From Dolomedes plantarius (lineage: Eukaryota; Arthropoda; Arachnida; Araneae; Dolomedidae), in assembly GCA_907164885.2 (NCBI GenBank), contig OU015490.1:213555844-213619843 (forward strand): a DNA stretch of 64,000 bases. Direction: 5' to 3'. Position 1 is the stretch's first letter. Each line of letters starts with the position of its first letter. Below the pieces are notes generated by a model. The model searched no databases, was not told where the DNA came from, and was given only the letters and a program-made list of their open reading frames with translations. Positions 25,455 through 36,107 of the stretch are shown here, in pieces. Made by a program: the position numbers and the translations under genes.

Positions 25455-26757
25455 TGTCATAAAGGCCGGAATCAAACTTAATGCCTGCAGTAATTATAGA
25501 ATAGAGTTATTTAGGAGTTAGCCCGTGCGAGACAGCTTTATGAGCTTTGAAGATGGGAAGGTTTGAGATGGAGACACAGATTAGATGACGGAGCCGAAAG
25601 GTGACATTATATTACAAATGCCTTTTATGTTGAATTTATGGTATACAGTTTGGACGGTGACCACGTGCAAATATTGGGTGGTCCAAAAAGGGCAGGCAGT
25701 GAGGGCGTGAGGGTTTTTAAGTTCAGAAGCCAGTGAGAAAGTGTGAAGGGAGAATAGCGAATGCAAAGTTTACGGTGTCCGGAATGGCTGATTGAAGTTT
25801 ATGAGAAGGTGGAGTGATGGGTGTAAAAGGGGATTAAAATAAAATATATAGAAGGAGAGTGGAAGAGTAAGAGAGAGATGTTTCTTAATCGGGGAAGCGG
25901 AAAGTCCCCATCTCCAACACGACTTAAAAAGTGATACTTTAAGTGGACCTGAGGGTTCCACCTTAACCCGTTCCGGCTACTGTGTGGGTAGAAGAGAAGA
26001 GCTACCCAGATTTCATATACGATAAACTCATAGAGAACGATTGCGTTGACTACGTAAAATAGAGAAGTCCGCACTCGAATTGCAACAATTGAGACGAAGA
26101 GACCCAGCTTCCGTGCCAACTGCCGAGAAGCGATCCTCATCGCGAAGGAAATTCGAGAAGATACACAGCGAGGAGAGCTCAGCGCCGCGTTCCCCGGCGT
26201 GAAGAGATAGATCCCTCAACTAGAAAGAAGTAGAGACAGCCCGCTTCCCAGTGGAACAGTGTCACCCCGAACCCTCGGAGAGGCGAGAAGGCAAAAATAC
26301 CAAATTGGGTTGATGGAAAGCTTTTCGGGTGAGTGTTAAATCTCAACTTGATTTGTTCAGTTCTAATTTGAGCTAGGTAAATTATTTTTTTCGTAAGGGA
26401 AGAGTTTTTTAGTGAGAAGGTGCTTTAGTGTTGAACTAATAGATAGGTTTATTTGTTTTGTGCTCGGGACGCTCCCTAACCATTGCAAAGTAATAGTAAA
26501 TACATTTTGTGAGAGATAAAAATAGTGTGATTTGATTTGAGAAATGAAAGATTGTTTTTTATGCTTGTACATGTTAAGTATGTAAATAAACTAAGTTTTG
26601 TTGCGTTAAAATCTATTTGTTTGTCTAAATTGAAAGTTGTTGGTGTTAAATTACATGATCTAAAATTGAGAATAGTTTATTGGTTTTTGTTCGGTTGCTA
26701 AATTCGACATCCAGGGCTTTGGGCTGTATTCAACAAAATAAATAATAAAACACAACG
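25455..26757 (+). mobile_element. LTR-like sequence, 1.3 kb
   Basis: Possible start TGTCATAAAGG (compare TGTCATAGGG at 34499). A GA-rich body includes a TATA-like AAAATATATAGAAGG (25840) that aligns with 11450. An AATAAA lies at 26584, and the end shares ATTCAACAAAATAA and CGCACCCAAC with the segment ending near 12449. Sequence after 26757 looks internal and holds a short frame. Start and end are approximate. Confidence 0.4.
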
Positions 26758-26896
26758 CACCCAACGGGATGTGAATATACGAATCGCGAGGCAGTTAGGT
26801 AACGGGTAGAGACCACCCAACATGAAGACAGAGAGGCTAGAACACAAAACCTAGGGACGCCGGCAGGTCGCCATCATAAAACTTCACAACATTAAA

Positions 26897-27103
26897 ATGT
26901 CAGGCGATCATAAATCGGGTCAGAAGTCAAGAGCGGGGGCAGCCGTGCCTGGGAATATATCACAGACTGAATGGACGCCAATGTTAATTAAAAATGCAAG
27001 TAGGAGTTTAGACACGACCAATGCAAGAAGGGTCCGGGGAGCTAAAGAGACCGCCCCTGCACACGATAGGAGAAAGTTGGAGCAGAGAATGAGAGACCAA
27101 TAG
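26897..27103 (+). CDS. Short open frame downstream of the LTR-like sequence, possible gag start
   Basis: A 68-codon frame starts at an ATG about 140 bases after the LTR-like end. It is hydrophilic and basic (M-S-G-D-H-K-S-G-Q-K start, arginine-rich end). The position is where gag would begin. No motif is seen, and the sequence is cut off by another LTR-like start at 27149. Confidence 0.25.
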   Translation: MSGDHKSGQKSRAGAAVPGNISQTEWTPMLIKNASRSLDTTNARRVRGAKETAPAHDRRKLEQRMRDQ

Positions 27104-27148
27104 ACCCCACAGCCAGTAAAAAAAAAGAGGAAAACATTTTATATACTA

Positions 27149-28150
27149 TGTGGGGGCATTTTTAGAAGAGAGCCATTTTTTACAATGTAAAAAGAGAAAA
27201 TAACTTGCTGAGGGCCGTCGAGAGAGCCCATCCTACAAAAGACATTAAGAAAGGACCAAGCTACATATAAAGCATCAAGCGAACGTGATCCTTGCCGTAA
27301 GCCTCATCGAAGAAGAGCCGCAAGCGAGCCGTAATACTTGATATAAGCCTTATAGAAGCCGAGACAACTCCAAAGCAAGCTGACCATCACAGCAATCAAT
27401 TAATAACGCCTACCGCCGCTGAAGACACAACTCCAAAGCAAGCTGACCATCACAGCAATCAATTAATAACGCTTACCGCCGCTGAAGAGACAACTCCAAA
27501 GCAAGCTGACCATCACAGCAATCAATTAATAGCGCCTACCGCCGCTGAAGAGACCACTCCAAAGCGAGCTGACCGCCGGATCATCAACGTGCAACAAAGA
27601 ACTGTACCTAGACAGTAATTGTGAAATTTCTCATCGAGACTGATCGAGAACTGTGCTTGAACACGTGGGACCACGCTCCAATAACGTTATACATGCTGAA
27701 CTTAGTGTGAAAAATATCAGATTTTCTAGACGAGTGTGACCTTCGGAGTCAAGCATCTCATGGGTGAGCAATTTTGAGAATCATAATTATTCACATCCGT
27801 AATATCACATATGTGCCTTTTGCCTGTAAAGGGTCGGCCTGGACTAAGTTCTATTGAATGTTGTAAGTCAGATTATTAATGATACATGCATATGTTTATA
27901 ATATAAGGCGATAAGTGGAAGCCTAGTGATAAATGCTCTAACGAATTCAGCATAATGCTATTCAATGTAATTGTATATATAATATATGTAAATAAATCCT
28001 GTATATATGTATAATTATTGTGTGTTTTGTGAGAGTTGCACCCATTCATTTAGCACGATCACAGCCTAATAATTCCAACTGAAGTTATTACATAGATATA
28101 CATAAATTGTACTAACCAAAATAATTTACGATATGCGCCCAACAAACTAA
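27149..28150 (+). mobile_element. Second LTR-like sequence with an in-frame 63-bp repeat
   Basis: Begins TGTGGGGGCATTTTTAGAAG, a common style of Gypsy LTR start, interrupting the preceding internal region. AATAAA at 27991 and the end block near 28120-28142 (AAAATAATTTA...GCGCCCAAC) match the ends at 12449 and 26757. The right boundary is uncertain and no clean target duplication was found. Confidence 0.35.
27301..27618 (+). repeat. 63-bp tandem repeat (about 3.3 units) in a 105-codon open frame
   Basis: Identical landmarks fall at 27367, 27430, 27493 and 27556, exactly 63 bases apart. Read in one frame they give a 21-residue repeat starting T-T-P-K-Q-A-D-H-H-S-N-Q and ending A-A-E. The frame is open from 27301 to TAA at 27616 but has no ATG, so translation is unproven. 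Confidence 0.6.
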
Positions 28151-28426
28151 AACCTGGATGTAGCAACACGACAGTGTGGTGTGAACCATACCAACAAAGT
28201 TAAAATTCATCCCCATTTCATCGTGTTCCCCGGGATGACATCAAGTAAACTAGAAGTTTTAGACTGTTTTAGACAATTGGATTTTAGCGCTGTGCTTTTA
28301 AGGGCATTTATGAAAAAAAAGGATGTATGATTAAGTGAGAAGATATGACTGAGTTCCCTACATTTTTGAGGGAGAACTGATCAACTACGACGATAATTTA
28401 TATGTTGATTTAATTTTAGTACATAC

Positions 28427-28651
28427 CCTTCCGTTCGATTCCAGAGTAAGGCTTGGTTGTCATCTGGAGTAAAAGTCAGTCTTCTGTCTGAAATAGGAAC
28501 CTCGTCTTGAAAGGGAAGCTGTGGAAAAAACCGCTGGCTATCGCCGGGGGTATCCTCTGTGTAAAGATCAATTATCTCTGTGTCTATTAATTTCTTTGTG
28601 TACATTGCATTCTCTCTCTTCGTATGTACTCCGACCTGCCGACCTTGTCTA
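28427..28651 (-). CDS. Candidate host exon, 75 codons, unknown protein
   Basis: On the minus strand a pyrimidine-rich acceptor (tract 28685-28655, ending CCTCAG) opens an exon that stays in frame to a GTATGT donor at 28426-28421. Length is 225 nt, divisible by three, with matching phases at both ends. The peptide is hydrophilic with mixed charge (contains A-M-Y-T-K-K-L-I-D-T-E-I-I-D and P-D-D-N-Q-A-L-L-W-N-R), and base composition is near 45% G+C against about 30% around it. No family is recognised. Neighbouring exons were not found in this window. It could belong to a host gene with very long introns or to an unrecognised element. Confidence 0.45.
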
Positions 28652-28777
28652 CTGAGGCACCAGGAACATAAAAAAAACAAATTTCATACATGATTGGGAA
28701 TGTATTTAAACTTTAAAGAAAAGAAGAAGATTATTTTGTAGGTTTCAAAAATAATAAAGTTTCTAGTATTCTGTATA

Positions 28778-29041
28778 CGTCCGGTGGCGTAGTGGTTAAA
28801 AGCTTCAAGCTGCCACATCGCAAGTCCAGGGTTCGATCCTGGGACTGGGCATGGTCGACTCATCCTTTCGTCCCTTGAGTGTGTCGATAAAAACCAACCA
28901 TGCTTGGGAACTAACACTGGGGGTCCCACGGCAGGCTGACCACCTGCCCGAGACATATACTCTATGACACCCCAAGTCCACGTCAAGAAAGGAGAGATGG
29001 GCACCACAGGCTTTTGTCCACAATGGACTTGTGCCACTGTT
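28778..29041 (+). mobile_element. tRNA-derived SINE, family 1, copy 1
   Basis: The head has RNA polymerase III signals: A box TGGCGTAGTGG (28784) and B box GGGTTCGATCCTGG (28829). The body runs to about 29041 and matches the copy at 59301 along its whole length, for example GCTTGGGAACTAAC and GGAGATGGGCACCAC. Confidence 0.85.
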
Positions 29042-29845
29042 TAGTTTACATTATGCATAAAAATAAAGGTAAATTTTCTTTAGTCCATGTCCCATAACCA
29101 TTTCCAGCAGTCTATCAGATATCTCGTATAAATTAATAAAAGGTTCATTCGCCATATCAAAGAAAAATTTTATTTTACTTTATACATTCTTACCACTAGT
29201 TATCTTATCATAATCTATATACTTGCATCATGTGAATTTTCCTCTCCAACGGTGTTAAGAGTCCACACTTATAAGAGAAACTTATTTAATTTTCATTACG
29301 CTCCCGAAATCAAATTCCGTTCCTTTTTAAACATTCTATACCAACAATTGTACATGACTGTTGTTTTTATAAGCGATATATTCATATTTCTTATGGTTAC
29401 AGATGTTTTAAAAGGGAACATATTTTTTTATTTTATAACCTGAATTAAAGACCTTCCGCTTTCAAAACTTTAGGTGTCAACCAGTATTGATGGATACATA
29501 TTTTTCTAACCTTTTAAATTTTGCAGAAATAAATAACACAGAATCATTTTACAGTCGAAATATGAGTTTAAAATAGCCGAGGAATAACTCGAAGTTTTTG
29601 AATGTTCAATTATCCGATTCAACAGCTCTGCCTGCCTACGCCATTGTTCAAATCTTTTCACTATTCTAAACGCCGTGATAAATGGTAAAGTGTAAAATGT
29701 GTTATAATGTCCAAAAGCATAATGGCTGAAACTTCATTTCAAATGTTACAAAATGGAATAGATGTAATATGTTCCAAAAATTGTTGCAAAACATTACATA
29801 GCATCGATGTCGGCAGAATCTTTATTCGCCTGTTGAGTTTAGCAG

Positions 29846-29885
<40 letters not shown>

Positions 29886-30516
29886 GAAATTTATATAAGA
29901 TTTAAATCAAAGCTAAGTATAGTAAAATAGATATCCCCAACGGTCGTCGATATTGAATAGGGAAAAAACTGAAAATAAGGGGTAATATTTCTGCAACACT
30001 AATTATTTCACCTACATTTTATCCTGCTTTTATTTGAAATTAAAATTTGTTTAGCATTATTCTTAGATGATTTCATTTTAGTTGAAATTGTCTTACACTG
30101 TTTGCTTTTCTGGCCATATTTCTTCCTTTTTTCATACAGCTCTTAATGTTTTGTATTCTTTTGTACTAATCTTTGATAGTTCTGTCAAACGTGCTACGTT
30201 CTCTTACTACATATTTATCTGTCTTTTATTCTTATTTTTTACGTTTGTCTGTTTGCGAAATTCGTATTATTCAGGAATTTTCCTACATTAGCAGATACAC
30301 AGTATTTCTTACGAATGTTTCACGTTACAATCTCAGCTGTCACATCATCGTTTTTGTGACTTGGAGGATTTTTCTCGTTATTCAAAGTTCGATTAGATTG
30401 TTTGTAATACTTGAATTAGAAAGAAATATAAAAAAAAAATTCTGAGTGTATAGTCCATACAACTCTATATTTATATTATGTAATTTCAATTAATGTTGGA
30501 TTATTGTTTATCACAA

Positions 30517-30519
<3 letters not shown>
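29042..30519. other. AT-rich stretch with one unassigned open frame and (TA)n
   Basis: A (TA)n tract is at 29850-29883. On the minus strand 29682-29506, 58 codons are open without an ATG (contains T-A-F-R-I-V-K-R-F-E-Q-W-R-R-Q-A-E). It looks protein-like but no family is recognised. Nothing else is supported. Confidence 0.35.

Positions 30520-30573
<54 letters not shown>
30520..30573. repeat. (TA)n microsatellite
   Basis: Pure TA run of about 54 bases. Confidence 0.95.
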
Positions 30574-30575
<2 letters not shown>

Positions 30576-31249
30576 CAATTCTATTTTTGCACGGTTTTAA
30601 AATAACACTGTCCAAGAAAAAGTGCCTATTTTTTACACTGTTTTTTTAAAATACAACACTGTTAAAATTAAAAAAGAATGAAAAATATTGAGCGCAATGT
30701 TACTAGATAGTATATAGAAGAATGTATGATTCCACGTAAATTTATGTGAGTGATGTTGAAGGTGTGGTTCCACTATAAGAAGGCCTCTAGCTAGCCAATA
30801 AATTTGGAAAACATTTTCTTAGGAATTAGGATAATTTCGAACGAGCTGAGCTATTCTAGCGTGAGTTAAAATTGATTAAGACACGTTATGTAGAATGCTA
30901 TAAAGAACTAACAAGAAAAAAATCACGACTCTGATAACCGAATTCGTAAATAAAACCGGTGAAACAAAAGAAAAACAAGATGTTCATTTCATCCAAGATA
31001 GACTTCTACATATATCGCCATTCAATATTTCCATTGTCTAAAGGCATTTTTCGACACCTAAAAAACAACAGTAAATTGGCACGATTACTGTTGCATTAAT
31101 TACCGTTTTATTATTAACCATATTCGGATGGAACCTATCTTCAATTTTTATATTTTCACTGTATCTTTTTTTTACACTTTGTTTTCGCACGGAAGTCTTT
31201 GGAGCGTATCCCCCATGCAAAAAGAGAATCGGGTGTATATATATCCATA

Positions 31250-31274
31250 TACGCACACGCACACACACAAACAA

Positions 31275-31360
<86 letters not shown>

Positions 31361-31375
31361 TTGTGTGTGTGTGTA
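31250..31375. repeat. Compound (CA)n(TA)n(TG)n microsatellite
   Basis: CA repeats 31250-31298, TA repeats 31299-31359, then a short TG run, so the whole is nearly palindromic. Confidence 0.95.
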
Positions 31376-31408
31376 AGCATAAGAAGTACGTAAATATATA
31401 GATAAATA

Positions 31409-32164
31409 CAGGGTGGTCATAAAAAAAAACTTTGCCGATATATGAATCTCTAGCGGCTGTTCCGTTCAACCGATCCAGATTAAATTTCAGATATAGTTAT
31501 TCAGAGGTATGAGCTCAGGATTCTGTGAACAGCAACCAAGTGACACGCTCACGGTTACGGTTATAGGTACAGAAACTCGAAGTTTTCCAATAGCAACGCC
31601 GACTTTTTACCGTCTCAAAATGCTCAGCATATGCAAAAACCCTAGAGAGCGTTGAAACGATACGTTTATCACAAATAAAAGGACGCGTTATGCACGCACA
31701 AAAAGCAGTTCTGCGAACCGTAAACAAAATCACAATTGAGGTGCACGGAGGAAATTTGCATATGACATCGGCTAGGCGCCAATGACTGATGACAACACAG
31801 ATCGGAAAAAAAGAAATTTTATTTGAATTACCCAATTTCCACGCGGGTGCCATCACAGGCAGTTTGCAGAGCTGTTCTTTGTGCGTTCTTTGTGAGTCCG
31901 TTTTTGTGATGCACGTACCGTTCCAACGCTGTTTAGGGTTTTCGCATGCCATGAGCATTTTGCTACGGGAAAAAGTGGGAATTGTCATTCGAAAATTTCG
32001 AGTTTCTCTACCTATAACTGTAAACGTATGTGCCACTTGATTGCCGTTCACAGAATCCCGAGGTCATATCTCTGAATAACTGTATCTGAAATCTCATCTC
32101 GATCGGTTGAATGGAACAGCCGCTAGAGGTCCACATTTCGGAATCGTTTTTTATGACCATCCTG
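31409..32164. mobile_element. Fold-back element, 756 bp, TA-flanked
   Basis: Begins CAGGGTGGTCATAAAAAA and ends with the near inverse TTTTTTATGACCATCCTG, with TA at 31407-31408 and 32165-32166. The two halves align as inverted copies across almost their whole length (about 370 bp per arm, roughly 75-85% by eye), with shared blocks such as AGCGGCTGTTCCGTTCAACC and GATTCTGTGAAC. Open frames on both strands (31515-32051 and 31789-32040) mirror one another because of the palindrome and are not taken as genes. The ends fit a Tc1/mariner-type fold-back. Confidence 0.8.
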
Positions 32165-32166
32165 TA

Positions 32167-33596
32167 TATGTGTACAGTTTTATACAAAAATATAGTTTAA
32201 TATAATTTATTGATTCATTTACCTTAACTTATTCTAGCTATTTGAAAAAGAACTGATAATCTTATAACGTAGCACATAATTACAGACACTAATCTCCAGG
32301 AACAAGAAGCTACTTTTCATAAGTTTAAACAACTTAAATTAATTTTCTGTTAGTTTTACAGATGCCTAATACAATCGAATTAACCATAGGAAAACTAATA
32401 GTCTGCTGAAATCAAGTTAATCAAAATGCAATTAGTAATAAAATTGGGAGGGAGTGTGTGTGCATTTCAGTGTTTGTGCATTGAAGAATTTCTCAACAAT
32501 TGGAAGCAGTGGGTAAAGTTAATTCAGTATAGAATTCTTGCACAAAATCTGCTTCATCAAAGAAATTATGTATTATTTTTATTATAAAATTTTTTACCAG
32601 AGAGAAGTTAAGTAATAATTTTCTGTAGCAGAAAATTTAAAAGAACGTAAATAAGTATATTAACGGAAATAAGAAATAAATACAGTAGAAGAATTTCGAA
32701 TATTTTAATCTTTTAATAAAATATAGGTTTATCAGCTGTAATCCTTTTTTACCAGTATTTTAAATTATTCAACATTCTTTTTACTGCTTTTCAAAATGAA
32801 TGGAAATATACATCTTAAATTAGTAGTATTTTATCGTGTAGGAAAATAATTTATTTATTATTTTTTTTTATTTCGAAAACTTCATGCTTAAATTTATAAT
32901 AATTAAGATGAAAATTATTAATATTTAGTTGTAAATAAAGTAGTTTTTCTGGGGCACAGAAATTTTTCAAAAAATCCAAGCCCCCATTTTCAGTTGTTTT
33001 ACAAGAAGGAACAACACGATACTTTTAAGATTTTTTTTCATTTTTCGATTAATTTTTATGTTATTGTCATTTTGATTAGTATGTGTTTTATCTACTTTTC
33101 TGATACGTAGTATAAATTAAACAGGTAAGTACATTAGTATGATATTGGAACTGAGAGATTTAACACCACCGGTTAACCATTAGATTTACAAGAATAACAT
33201 AAGGAATGTAAAAATCTAGTAATGGCACACATTCTCTTTTCTATTTCCCAATATCCCCCAGAATGTTTCTTCTTTTTGAAATCAACCAAGCTTGCTTTAG
33301 AATCTAACGAGACCATCTAGAATCCAAACATGTGTGCTGTCTTATATGCAATATTTTAAAGATATCCTCACCGAGCGGCATATTTTTCAGCCAGATAGAA
33401 CACAAAGCTCCTTAGTGTAGGTCTACACTACGCATGCCTGCTATGTAGACCCAGTAAGAATAAGAAAATAAGTGAAAATGATAAGAATAAAGAATAAATG
33501 AGAATAATAATTTTCATTTAATTTATTATTTTTAATCTTGAAAGCATCTTGGATATTTATTTTCAGGAGCTTATTGATAATATACAAGTGATGAAA
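32167..33596. other. AT-rich stretch, nothing recognised
   Basis: No frames or repeats are supported, apart from a small hairpin at 33420-33449 (GTCTACA and TGTAGAC arms). Confidence 0.5.
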
Positions 33597-33808
33597 AGTT
33601 CATTTCTGGAATAAATTTAAATGGATGGCTACATGTTTCAAACTAGTTAATAATAAACAATTCACATATCACAATGAACAATGAACAATGAACAACTATC
33701 ATTTGTGAATTGTTCATTGCGACAATCCCACCAATGTTCCTAAGCAAGATGATGAACGATTAACTGGTTCGAAACATAGCTATCCTTTTTTAGTTCATTC
33801 CGGAATCG
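33597..33808. mobile_element. Short inverted-repeat element, about 210 bp
   Basis: The left arm (AGTTCATTTCTGGAAT, then GGATGGCTACATGTTTC) returns inverted at the right (GAAACATAGCTATCC, then AGTTCATTCCGGAAT). The centre holds three tandem copies of ACAATGA inside a second palindrome (AACAATTCACA and TGTGAATTGTT). Confidence 0.55.
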
Positions 33809-33944
33809 AAGACGTGTCCATCTTGGTTCGTCTGACTTGAAGTCAGAAGGAATTAACCTAAAGATTTTTGAAAAATGTCCAGCCACATTTTGAGTGCTTG
33901 TTCCAGGAATTTTTGTGTCTTGATCTTCCGACCACTCACATGAT

Positions 33945-34498
33945 GTATGACTTACTCACATGATGGATGACATACTCACATGATGTATGACATACTCACA
34001 AGGATGTATATCACACTCACATGATGAATAACATACTCACTTGATGTATTTCATACTCACATGATGCATGACTTACTCACAGTAATGTATGATATATTCA
34101 CAATGATGTATGACACACTCACACAATGAATGACACACTCACATGATGTATGGCATACTCACATGATATATGACTTACTCACAATCATGTATGACATACT
34201 CACAATGATGTATGACACACTCACATGATGAATGACACACTCACATGATGTATGACATACTCACATGATGCATGACTTACTCACAATCCTGTATGGCATA
34301 CTCACAATGATGTATGACACACTCACATGATGAATGACACACTCACATGATGTATGATATACTCACATGATGTATGACATACTCACGTGATGTATGACTT
34401 ACTCACAATAATGTATGACATACTCACATGATGTATGACATACTCACATGATGTATGACATACTCACATGATGTATGACATACTCATATGATGTATGA
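33945..34498 (+). repeat. Minisatellite, about 28 units of 20-22 bp (left part)
   Basis: Consensus CATACTCACATGATGTATGA with small variants. The LTR retrotransposon inserted at its right edge, and further units follow at 38580-38625. Confidence 0.95.
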
Positions 34499-36076
34499 TG
34501 TCATAGGGACATGACAGTAGTGTCACGGCCAGGGGCAGGGGCATTGAAAAGTACAGGACAAAGTAAAATAATTGATAAATGCAAGAAAGAAAAAGGGCAA
34601 ATGACGGGCAATAAAAGAGAAGGGAAGAAAGCCAGCAATATACCGAAACGAAATTTAGAAATTGTGTCTGTAGCAAGAAATAGAAGATAAAAGTTGAAGA
34701 GAGTGAGTGGCACGAAGAGAAGAAAAGAAAATTTATGATGGCTATAAAACAGACCACCTGCTTGAAGCCGAAGCAGGGGAAAGTTAAATTTAAGGGAGAA
34801 TTTTATAAATCCCGCCCTCGATGCGCATTGGTAAAAAGGGGATTGAGAAGAGGCAGCCACGGACGAATGGCGATGGCATGGTAATAATATGACCAATGGA
34901 AATTATAAGAGGCGGAGTCTACATTAAGAAGAAAATAATATGAAATGAGAAATAGTGAAGGCAGAGATAACCTAAGAAGTCAGAGTGAGTCAGAAGTTTT
35001 TTGAGATATAGAAGTGGCGTCAAGGCACATATACCTATGAGGAGAGTGAATTAGAAGTTTGGAGATAGAAGTTGTCGAGCGCCCAGTGTCCCGTGCTGAG
35101 GGTCTGCAAAGAGTGACGGAGTTAGAGAACCGATGATGACAGTGCCCAAGTGTCCCGTGTAGAGTGCCTACCATGAATGACGGAGCCGTATACCAGACAA
35201 GAAAGTGCCCTAGTTCCGTGCAATGATAAGACAACGAAATTCGACATTACGTGTGCCAGCTGCCCATAGTGATTCAATAGTCATCTTTCGAGGTACCGAC
35301 TTTGGGTTTCCTTTTTATATTGCTATCATTGGTTCTCAGTGTGTAGCCATAATAATTAATATGGAGCGCGATGAGTATAGTGTTTGAATATAAGATGTTA
35401 AGGAATTGACCGATAATTCGTACAAACAATTTAATATGATGTTATGCTTGTATATATGAATTAATTTAGTAGTAATGAAGTTAAGAGTAATATGTGTAGA
35501 TGCAGTACAAAAGATTGTCATAATAATTGAATGAAGTAAATATATGTGTCGTAGTAATGAAGTTGAGAGTTGTAGACGAAGTACGAACGATTGTCATAAT
35601 AATTGAATGAGTTAAATATATGTGTCTTAGTAATGAAATTGAGAGTAATATGTATAGATGAAGTACAAAGGACTGTAATGATAATTGAATTAATTAAATA
35701 TAGTTGTTGTGGTGAATTAATTTAGTAGGAATGAAGTTGAGAGTAATATGTGTAGATGAAGTACGAAATATTGTCATAACAATTGAATGAGTTAAATATA
35801 TGTGTCGTAAAGAATTAAGTTAGTAGTAAAGAAGTTGTGAATAATGTGTAAATGCCGGAGGAAATATTTAGTGACTTGTAGCGTATTATTTATGTGTTAA
35901 TAATCAATAAATTAATTTGTCAATATAAACCAGAGTTGTTTCCATTATTTGGAAATCACAATCAATCTACTAACCACGATCTTTAAGCAATGAATTTAAA
36001 ATCATCATCACAACATTAGTAAGTATAATTAATATTCTAATACACCCCAATTAATAATATAACTTTCACTGCTACA
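34499..36076 (+). repeat. 5' LTR, 1,578 bp
   Basis: TG...CA bounded. TATA-like TTATAAAT is at 34803 and AATAAA at 35906. At about 35455-35830 it contains roughly four drifting units of about 85 bp (each with AATGAAGTTGAGAGTAAT and ATTGTCATAATAATTGAATG). It is longer than the 3' LTR by about 264 bp. Minus-strand open frames in both LTRs are duplicates of each other and not taken as genes. Confidence 0.9.
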
Positions 36077-36078
36077 TT

Positions 36079-36107
36079 TGGTGCCGTGACCAGGATTCGA
36101 ACCTGGG
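36079..36107 (+). promoter_or_regulatory. Primer-binding site, complementary to a tRNA-His 3' end
   Basis: TGGTGCCGTGACCAGGATTC and the next nine bases are the complement of the CCA end, acceptor stem and T arm of a tRNA. The pattern fits animal tRNA-His as I recall it. The site starts two bases after the LTR and is about 29 nt long, longer than the usual 18. Confidence 0.8.

Noticed and set aside
28778..28860. Possible functional tRNA genes at the SINE heads (also 59301, 50178)
   Set aside because: A and B boxes are present but the cloverleaf is not completed and the body repeats elsewhere, so these are SINE heads.
31515..32051. 178-codon minus-strand frame and mirrored plus-strand frame
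   Set aside because: They lie in a near-palindromic element and mirror each other; no transposase motif is seen.
33945..34498. Regular short repeats that could suggest a CRISPR array
   Set aside because: Units are contiguous 20-22 bp with no unique spacers, in eukaryotic DNA; it is a minisatellite.
36079..36107. Possible tRNA gene
   Set aside because: Only the 3' end complement is present, placed two bases after an LTR; it is a primer-binding site.
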